Origin: JAFDVL01 sp043736395
GTDB taxonomy: Bacteria; Acidobacteriota; Blastocatellia; RBC074
Assembly (NCBI GenBank): GCA_043736395.1
Contig: JAYTCQ010000287.1
Coordinates: 1-25,290 of the forward strand
Reading direction: 5' to 3'
Length of the DNA: 25,290 nucleotides
This document shows, in pieces, positions 19,625 through 25,290 of the stretch; position 1 is the first letter of the stretch; each line of letters begins with the position of its first letter. The translations under genes and the position numbers were made by a program. The notes beneath the pieces are model-generated. The model saw only the letters and a list, made by a program, of their open reading frames with translations, was not told where the DNA came from and did no database searches.

Positions 19625-22600
19625 CTAGAAACTAAATCTCATACTCATTTCATATTGGCGAGCTGCACTCGCCGAACTGGAGCGTAGGAAAAATGGTGAA
19701 GTCAGGGTTCCGCTATACTGGCCATAATTCACTTTATTGAGCAAGTTAGAAACCTGAACTTGAACTTGCAGTGAAAAACGTGAACCTTCGGGAATACCGC
19801 CGCCACCACGACCACCGCCGCCACCCATCGGACCACCACCGCCCATCATTCCACCGCCACCGCCACCGCCACCGCGCCCGCCACGATCTCCGCCACCACC
19901 CATTCCGCCAGCATTGCCCGCCGCCGCAACAGATTTAGTTTTGCCTAAACCAAAAGTTTTGCTGACGTTCAAGTTGACATTGAATGAACCAGGGCCGATA
20001 GCTTTGATTCCTTCAGGATAAGTTGCTGCCAACCAGGCTCCGTAGGTTTGCGTACAAGTGTTGCCAGTGCCAATCGTTCGGCACTGCGTAATTTGAGAAT
20101 AAAGATTTGCAGGTAAATCCTGATTGCGTCCGCTACCAGCGGGACGATCATTAAAGCTCGTATCACGATTGACATCCTGTCCGAGCAAAATATTGAAGGG
20201 GCTGCCAGCTCGTGCGTTTATGAACGTAGAGAAGTTGACGCCTTTTGGTAAATTGAAACGACCCATCATAAAGAATTGATGACGAGACATAAACGATGCG
20301 CGACCCCATTCTCCGGTTAAATCGTAGTTGTTGGCAGGCGTATCCGTATTGTTTTTCAAATCCATCAAAGAGTAATTACCGAAGAAGGAAAAGTATTTGC
20401 CGGTGCGGCGATCCAAGCGAATTTGCAATGTCTTGAATTCAGAATTACCAGCGGATTCAGTTTGGTTGATATTTCCTGACAGCGGATTTGGACGCGTACA
20501 GTCATAGCTTTGTGGTTGACCAAGGGCAGCAATAACGCATCCAGGTGTCGTCGTCAGTAAATCCGCACGAATGGCATTAACATTACGCGTTCTGTATTGA
20601 TGAACACCACGTGAATAAATGAAATTGACTGAAGTGCTCAACCCCAAAGGTAATTGACGCTCGACGCTGGTATTGATGCTGTAGGAATAAGGCGCAACGA
20701 TGTTAGGATCAAGCGTGCGGGTCACAGAGTTTTGCGGATTTAGTGTACCAATTTCTTTCAAGTCATCGCCAGGCTTGTAAGTAGGTTTATAGACGGGATT
20801 GGTGATGACATAACTCGTTTGAGTTTGACCATTGAAGCGTAAAGTATTTTCGAAGAGTCCAATATTTTGACGCGAGTAGAAAATTCCCGCACCAGTCCGA
20901 ATCGTCGTTTTACGATCCTTGAATGGTGACCAGGCAATTCCCAGACGCGGAGCAAAATTATTAGAATCACTCAAATTCTGCTGGAATTCATGACGAACTC
21001 CCAATGATAAAGTGAATGCTGGACTCAAACGGAAATCATCATTGACGAACCACGAATAGTCGGTTTGGCTGGCGCGTAATAATGGATCACCGGTATTTGC
21101 AGTGAACTGATAAGTACCTCTTCCAGTTAATGCACAATTAGATGGATTTAACGGATTTGCAAGTATGCAGGTATATGAGCTGAGGCTTGGAAATGTATAA
21201 GTACCGTTAAAATTACTAACGCTGTAGTCACGATCTCTGACGTACTGCATTTGCACGCCACCTTTGAAGGTATGTTTCTTCAAAGTGTAAGTCAGATAAT
21301 TTTGAATTTCAGCATCGAAGCCGGTGCTATTATTGCCACCGCTAGTCGCGCCGCCGCCATTGAAAGAATCCAAAACATTAATCGCAATGCCAGAAGTGCG
21401 TGCCGTAGTATTGCGCGTATCAAATCCAAACCGTGCACGAGCTTCATTGATTAAGCGGGAGCTAATAATGGCTGTGTCTGTAATTTGAAAATCGTTGCTT
21501 GAGCTTTTCGAATCAGTACCGCGATCTGGTGTCGTAAAACTAACAACGCCACCGGCTCCGCCGCCACGACCGCCGCCTCCACCACCGCCACCGGGGAAAA
21601 ATCCGCCGCCGCCTCCACCAAAGCTCACCGCAAATTCCTGATTCACAGAATCTCTCTGTGAACGGAAGAAGCTGATACCAAGTGTATTCTTTTGATTGAC
21701 CAGATAATCAGCACGAATGCTCATTGAAAGACTACTGTTCGGCGCATCCACGTTTGCGGCAACTGCTCCGCTTGGCAAAATATAGTTTGTCGTACTACCG
21801 CCACTCAGATTGCGGCGTTCGGTATAGGCGAACAGCGACATTTTCTTTTTGATGATTGGGCCGCTGAAATTGAAGCTGTATTGCTGCTGGAGCATATCCG
21901 GCTTGGTCACGGCAAAAGCATTACGCGCATCCAGAGCCGAGCTGCGGAACTGTGTATTGAAACTTCCGCGCCACGAATCATTACCAGGCTTGGTGGTAAT
22001 TTCGATACGTCCAAAGCCAGGCTGCGAAAATTCCGCAGAGTAAGGATTTTGATTGATCGTGATTTTTAAAATTGCATCTTTGGGTGGAAGCCTGGCACCA
22101 CTAAAACCATTGATCATAATTTCCGCGCCACCTGATCCGCCGTTGCCTCCACCTGCACCAGGGCCGGCAAGGTTTTGTAATGTTTCGCGCAGATCATCTT
22201 CATTATTTGGAAGGTCTTTGATGAAGTCTTCACCAAGAACTGTTGCACTTAAGTTTTGATCCGGCTCGACTGTCGCACCATTCGCTTCAGCGGTAACGTC
22301 AGTTGCGATTTCAACCGAAGCGATAGCCATTTTGACGATCAAAGTTTCTTGTTGCGGGATTTTTAAATCGCTAATAACAGCGGGCTGGAAGCCTGAGAAT
22401 TGTACGAAGAAGTTATAAGTACCCGCTGGAATATTTGGGATAGAAAATTCTGCTGATTCATTTGCCGTAACGACACGGGTTTTACCACCAGGCAGAACCA
22501 GCGTTACTTTTGCACTTGGGATTACCGCTCCCGTTTCATCCTGTACAACGCCGCGCAAGGTGCTGGTATTTTGTGCTACGGCGAGAATACTCATCGCCGT

Positions 22601-22642
22601 GAGGCTGAGAACGATTAATAATTTGCTGACCCAATTCTTCAT
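19625..22642 (-). CDS. TonB-dependent receptor with carboxypeptidase-regulatory-like domain (Oar-like)
   Basis: A 1005-residue outer-membrane protein. A signal peptide (1-23, cleavage likely after AVA) is followed by a carboxypeptidase-regulatory-like beta-sandwich (about 28-115, STLRGVVQDETGAVIPSAKVTL then IPAGTYNFFVQFSGFQPAV). A plug domain (about 125-240, LPNNEDDLRETLQNLAG, INGFSGARLPPKDAILKI) leads to a long beta-barrel ending in a C-terminal Phe (EMSMRFSF), as for BamA-inserted barrels. This architecture is expanded in Acidobacteriota and Bacteroidota; the substrate is unknown. Two long glycine tracts interrupt it, at about 340-367 and 909-950. AAAGG lies seven bases before the ATG. A single gene with its own terminator. 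Confidence 0.9.
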   Translation of the reverse strand: MKNWVSKLLIVLSLTAMSILAVAQNTSTLRGVVQDETGAVIPSAKVTLVLPGGKTRVVTANESAEFSIPNIPAGTYNFFVQFSGFQPAVISDLKIPQQETLIVKMAIASVEIATDVTAEANGATVEPDQNLSATVLGEDFIKDLPNNEDDLRETLQNLAGPGAGGGNGGSGGAEIMINGFSGARLPPKDAILKITINQNPYSAEFSQPGFGRIEITTKPGNDSWRGSFNTQFRSSALDARNAFAVTKPDMLQQQYSFNFSGPIIKKKMSLFAYTERRNLSGGSTTNYILPSGAVAANVDAPNSSLSMSIRADYLVNQKNTLGISFFRSQRDSVNQEFAVSFGGGGGGFFPGGGGGGGGRGGGAGGVVSFTTPDRGTDSKSSSNDFQITDTAIISSRLINEARARFGFDTRNTTARTSGIAINVLDSFNGGGATSGGNNSTGFDAEIQNYLTYTLKKHTFKGGVQMQYVRDRDYSVSNFNGTYTFPSLSSYTCILANPLNPSNCALTGRGTYQFTANTGDPLLRASQTDYSWFVNDDFRLSPAFTLSLGVRHEFQQNLSDSNNFAPRLGIAWSPFKDRKTTIRTGAGIFYSRQNIGLFENTLRFNGQTQTSYVITNPVYKPTYKPGDDLKEIGTLNPQNSVTRTLDPNIVAPYSYSINTSVERQLPLGLSTSVNFIYSRGVHQYRTRNVNAIRADLLTTTPGCVIAALGQPQSYDCTRPNPLSGNINQTESAGNSEFKTLQIRLDRRTGKYFSFFGNYSLMDLKNNTDTPANNYDLTGEWGRASFMSRHQFFMMGRFNLPKGVNFSTFINARAGSPFNILLGQDVNRDTSFNDRPAGSGRNQDLPANLYSQITQCRTIGTGNTCTQTYGAWLAATYPEGIKAIGPGSFNVNLNVSKTFGLGKTKSVAAAGNAGGMGGGGDRGGRGGGGGGGGMMGGGGPMGGGGGRGGGGIPEGSRFSLQVQVQVSNLLNKVNYGQYSGTLTSPFFLRSSSASAARQYEMSMRFSF

Positions 22643-22796
22643 AAATAACCTTTGTTGCTGAATCTCAATAATGATTCAAAATATTGCGTAACTGTAATTC
22701 CCCAATTTATTTCGGGATAATGACTTCGAGGGTATAGACGAATAGTGTTCTCTGCGAGTTTCAGAAAATTCAAAAAAGTTTTTCGGGCGATAAATA

Positions 22797-22907
22797 ATTT
22801 GGTGGACGGTGGTCAGTGGTTGGTGGTCGGCGCGGGGTTCCCGCAAGTAATACCTTCTCACGATAACTTGCATCCGACCACCGATTACTGACCACCGTCC
22901 ACCAAAT
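22797..22907. repeat. 34-bp-arm heptamer inverted repeat
   Basis: The left arm 22797-22830 and right arm 22874-22907 are complementary at 31 of 34 positions, and the outer 21 bp (22797-22817 with 22887-22907) are perfect. Both arms are made of 7-nt units: GGTGGAC, GGTGGTC, AGTGGTT, GGTGGTC on the left, and on the opposite strand GGTGGAC, GGTGGTC, AGTAATC, GGTGGTC on the right. The 43-nt centre has no repeat. No target-site duplication is seen beside it, and it contains no gene. It is the least degraded copy in the window and the only clear one outside the ribosomal/acc cluster. Confidence 0.93.
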
Positions 22908-22931
22908 AGCTTTATCCAACGTTAAATTGTC

Positions 22932-22960
22932 TTGACAATGCGTTAGCCAGTGATTATGGT
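22932..22960 (+). promoter_or_regulatory. Sigma-70-type promoter for the TPR gene
   Basis: A perfect TTGACA (22932-22937) and TATGGT (22955-22960, four of six to consensus) are separated by 17 bp. The expected start is near 22967, about 45 nt before the TTG start codon of the next gene, and the leader holds its TAAGGAG. The heptamer inverted repeat ends 24 nt upstream of the -35 box. Confidence 0.68.
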
Positions 22961-23011
22961 TTCGGTTTGCTTTGTGCCCTCACAAATCAAGACATTTAAG
23001 GAGTTACTACA

Positions 23012-23788
23012 TTGGCAAGAGAGCAAGCTACCACTAAACCTGTTTTGAACGATCCGTTGCTGGATCAATATAATAAAGCCAGCGACTGGGTAAAGCCGCG
23101 GACGAAGACCCTTCTTACCGCTTTGGCCGCAATCGCCGCCTTACTGTTACTATTTTTTATCTACCAGGCTTTTTCTAAATCGCGAGTTGAAAAAGCGGGT
23201 AACGCCTTCAACGAAGCCCTCAAGATTGATAACGCTCCGGTTGACGATCCGTTGCCGCAAGTTGAAGCGGGTCAGCCCGCTTTCAAAAACGAAGCGGAAA
23301 AAAATCAGAAGGCGATTGAAGCATTTGAAAAAGTTTCGCGTGATTATTCTTCGATGTATGGCGATATCGCAGGCTTTTATGCTGCCGTTCGTCAATTGAA
23401 TGTGGATGGCGCAAAAGGCGAAGCCGCTTTGAAGGCGCTAGTTGATAAGAATTCTACCGTGAGTACGCAGGCACGCCTGGCTTTGGCGGAACATTATGAG
23501 GCGACGGGGAAATTAGATGATGCCCTGGCTGCTTACACCAAGCTGAAGGCAAATCCCGGTGAAGTCTCACCAAGTTTGATTGAACTGGGCATTGCGCGAA
23601 TTTATGAAACGCAGGGCAAAAAGCAGGAAGCCGCAGATTTATACTTCAAGCTCGCCAGCGAAAATCGTGACAAACCAACTTCGGTGAATACGAAAGCACT
23701 GTCACAGCTTTCGTTACTTGATCCAGCTCGTGTAGATAAACTTCCCGAAGCTGAGAAGAAAGATAGTAGTGGTTTGATGATCAAGTAA
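23012..23788 (+). CDS. Single-pass membrane TPR protein, YfgM-like
   Basis: A 258-residue protein starting at TTG, supported by TAAGGAG (22997-23003) eight bases upstream. A cytoplasmic N-terminus of about 33 residues precedes one hydrophobic helix (about 34-53, TLLTALAAIAALLLLFFIYQ). The rest is a helical periplasmic domain with tetratricopeptide-type repeats (for example QARLALAEHYEATGKLDDALAAYTKL and IELGIARIYETQGKKQEAADLYFKL). The layout resembles YfgM, an accessory to SecYEG and the periplasmic chaperone network in E. coli, but the resemblance is architectural and another TPR scaffold role is possible. It has its own promoter and terminator. Confidence 0.82.
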   Translation: MAREQATTKPVLNDPLLDQYNKASDWVKPRTKTLLTALAAIAALLLLFFIYQAFSKSRVEKAGNAFNEALKIDNAPVDDPLPQVEAGQPAFKNEAEKNQKAIEAFEKVSRDYSSMYGDIAGFYAAVRQLNVDGAKGEAALKALVDKNSTVSTQARLALAEHYEATGKLDDALAAYTKLKANPGEVSPSLIELGIARIYETQGKKQEAADLYFKLASENRDKPTSVNTKALSQLSLLDPARVDKLPEAEKKDSSGLMIK

Positions 23789-23813
23789 TAACATCAGCTT
23801 CTTCAAAAAATAG

Positions 23814-23857
23814 AGCGACGAGCGCGTAGAAAACTACAGCTTGTCGCTTTTTAATTT
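23814..23857 (+). terminator. Rho-independent terminator after the TPR gene
   Basis: AGCGACGAGC (23814-23823) pairs with GCTTGTCGCT (23839-23848, one G-U), with an inner GTAG/CTAC stem around AAAA, followed by TTTTTAATTTTT. It lies 25 nt after the stop codon. Confidence 0.9.
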
Positions 23858-23994
23858 TTGTGGAGCGATTGCGCCATTAAGCATATCTTTTCAGCAGTTG
23901 ATTCAGGTAACACTTAGATGACTTTGATTGAAACGAGCCGCCGCGTTTTGATGAAGGAAAAGTGTGCTTGAGATTCAGCGCTGGAGTTCACCCT

Positions 23995-25263
23995 ATGTTT
24001 AAGGCGCGGAAAAATCACTTCTCAGTTCGACCTCAACAACCAATTCATTGGCTAGCCCTGCTTGGCTTTGTCTGTATCGGAGTGCTGGCTGCCGGTGAAG
24101 TCTATGTGCGCAGCGGTGTAGTGCTGCTCATTGCGTTTTTCGCCCTGGCACTGGTGTTTGCCACAGATCGGATTACGTTCGACGGTAAAGTGCTCAAGCG
24201 TGTCGGATTCATCGCCTGGCTTCAGGATCAAATAGGAATTTCGCAGACACTGGAATTGGATGAAATAGAATTTCTTTTTAGCCGGAATAAGCAAACTATT
24301 TTTGGTGTCATCTTTTTTCAAACTACGATTACGGCCTCAGAAATTAAGTGGAAGATCAGCTCAGATCAACGCGTTTATCAGCCCTTCGTAAAAGCACTTT
24401 TTAAAAATGTTCCGACTGTGTTGTTGGATTCACTTTCGAGCGAATTACTATATTACTGGGAAGAAAAAGACCCATCCTACAAATTGGTCAACGACAAAAT
24501 CGTCAACGCGCAACGGATCGAACGATGGCGCAGAAAAGCGGTTCGTCTTAGCCTTGACGGTCAATTTGAAGCCGCCGCGAAGTATTTAAAAATTGCTCAT
24601 GAAAACGCTCCGCACGATCCGCAGATTGCTTATGATACCGGACGGTTTTTGCGCCGCCGCGCTTTATCTTATGGATTACGAACAGATCGCCGCGAAGCCG
24701 ATATGTTACGGGCGGAAACCTATTTTAGAATGGCAGGGCGCTTAGCTCGTGAACAGAAAAAAGCCAGGTTGCTGGAACGCATCGGCGAAGAATTTTATGA
24801 GCATCGTCAATTTGAAACGGCGCAGAAATATTTTGATCTGGCAACCAGAATTGATCCGGTTCGCCCGCGCGCAAACCTTGGCCTGGCCGGAGTCGCATTG
24901 CAAAGCGGACAGTCTGCTCGAGCGATTTATGCCTTCAATCAAGTTGCTTGTGGCGCCGAAGCCGCAGGTGCGGAAGGCCTGTCAAAATTGGCACTACGCA
25001 AATCTGAATACTACGAACGTCTCACGCAGGACGTAGAATTTCTGAGCGATGAATCTGGCTGGGAAGGTGTACTGAAGCAACTGAAAATTGCACGTTGGAG
25101 TGTGCTGATCATTTTTCTCATTACGTGGATGCTCCAATTAAATCTTTTGCATTTTGATGATTCAATGTTGACGTTCATGCGTGACATCACAGCGACCTTG
25201 TTCATTCTCTGGATTTGTAATTTTACCGCCAGCCAAATTATTTTGGCCTACCGTCGGGAATAA
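23995..25263 (+). CDS. Multi-pass membrane protein with TPR repeats
   Basis: A 422-residue protein from the ATG at 23995, chosen because GGAG (23983-23986) lies eight bases upstream; a GTG at 23962 would add 11 residues and has AAGGA only three bases away. Two hydrophobic helices (about 18-34, 41-57) are followed by a roughly 100-residue beta-rich region (ITFDGKVLKRVGFIAWLQ, then IKWKISSDQRVYQPFVKAL) that could be a PH-like fold, tetratricopeptide repeats (about 185-330), and two C-terminal helices (about 366-384 and 398-415). The TPR part faces the same side as both termini if the helix count is right. No specific function is recognised. The preceding gap (23858-23994) shows no clear promoter. 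Confidence 0.8.
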   Translation: MFKARKNHFSVRPQQPIHWLALLGFVCIGVLAAGEVYVRSGVVLLIAFFALALVFATDRITFDGKVLKRVGFIAWLQDQIGISQTLELDEIEFLFSRNKQTIFGVIFFQTTITASEIKWKISSDQRVYQPFVKALFKNVPTVLLDSLSSELLYYWEEKDPSYKLVNDKIVNAQRIERWRRKAVRLSLDGQFEAAAKYLKIAHENAPHDPQIAYDTGRFLRRRALSYGLRTDRREADMLRAETYFRMAGRLAREQKKARLLERIGEEFYEHRQFETAQKYFDLATRIDPVRPRANLGLAGVALQSGQSARAIYAFNQVACGAEAAGAEGLSKLALRKSEYYERLTQDVEFLSDESGWEGVLKQLKIARWSVLIIFLITWMLQLNLLHFDDSMLTFMRDITATLFILWICNFTASQIILAYRRE

Positions 25264-25290
25264 ACGTAGCGCAATCCAGCCATGGTTGCG

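Larger units (their letters stand above)
22643..23011. other. Divergent intergenic region between the receptor and TPR genes
   Basis: This 369-nt stretch holds no convincing gene. It contains the leader of the minus-strand receptor (about 22643-22760, with no strong promoter hexamers; TTGGGG and TATTTT 16 bp apart on the minus strand are the best and are weak), a heptamer inverted repeat (22797-22907), and the plus-strand promoter and leader of the TPR gene (22932-23011). A 65-codon minus-strand open frame at 22676-22873 overlaps the repeat and is not credible. Confidence 0.7.

Noticed and set aside
22676..22873. 65-codon minus-strand open frame in the divergent intergenic region
   Set aside because: It overlaps the heptamer inverted repeat, has a composition dictated by the repeat, lacks a ribosome binding site and resembles no protein.
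22797..22907. Insertion sequence or complete transposon
   Set aside because: Only 111 bp, no transposase frame and no clear target-site duplication; it is kept as a repeat that could at most be a small non-autonomous element.
22797..22907. Terminator for either flanking gene
   Set aside because: It lies upstream of both divergent genes and has no T-run on either strand after the stem.
1..25290. tRNA or rRNA genes
   Set aside because: No cloverleaf with a TTCRA arm or rRNA-like segment was noticed in any spacer; spacers are short and mostly explained by inverted repeats.

Overview
The window is one long plus-strand ribosomal gene cluster followed by a short, mixed-strand accessory segment. 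The order runs from the end of tuf through the complete S10, spc and alpha operons: rpsJ-rplC-rplD-rplW-rplB-rpsS-rplV-rpsC-rplP-rpmC-rpsQ-rplN-rplX-rplE-rpsN-rpsH-rplF-rplR-rpsE-rpmD-rplO-secY-adk-map-infA-rpmJ-rpsM-rpsK-rpsD-rpoA-rplQ. No standard member is missing or broken. Moderate GC, a TonB-dependent receptor with an N-terminal carboxypeptidase-regulatory-like domain (Oar-like), a DUF4190/pilin-like protein and TPR membrane proteins together suggest an Acidobacteriota bacterium, perhaps of a Blastocatellia-like lineage. That placement is inference from gene content and protein style, not a phylogenetic result.

Layout: 2-16482 holds the translation and secretion genes (ribosomal proteins, SecY, Adk, methionine aminopeptidase, IF-1, RNA polymerase alpha). 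A likely internal promoter lies upstream of infA at 12839-12866, and candidate terminator hairpins follow rplQ. Then come accB-accC (16632-18635), the biotin carrier and biotin carboxylase of acetyl-CoA carboxylase. Convergent to these is a minus-strand zinc-ribbon/DUF4190/pilin-like protein (18650-19369), then a minus-strand 1005-residue TonB-dependent receptor (19625-22642) with its own clear terminator. A 369-nt divergent intergenic region follows, then a plus-strand single-pass TPR protein with a good promoter and terminator, and finally a four-helix TPR membrane protein.

The most interesting signal is not in the genes. Most intercistronic gaps longer than about 55 nt in this cluster hold an imperfect inverted repeat, several running almost wall to wall from the upstream stop codon to just before the next start codon. 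In at least six places (102-170, 3029-3101, 4509-4591, 5554-5606, 13724-13758, 22797-22907) the arms are made of degenerate tandem 7-nt units, and the heptamer differs from place to place. The genes that follow most of these palindromes (rpsJ, rpsS, rplV, rplP, rplR, rplO, rpsK, accC) lack a recognisable Shine-Dalgarno sequence, whereas many genes with other spacers (rplC, rpsC, rpmC, rpsE, rpmD, rpsM, rpsD) have good ones. One hypothesis is that the folded RNA brings the upstream stop next to the downstream start and couples translation. The alternative is a spreading heptamer repeat element tolerated in these gaps. A 34-bp-arm copy at 22797-22907 lies outside the ribosomal cluster, so the element family is not specific to it.
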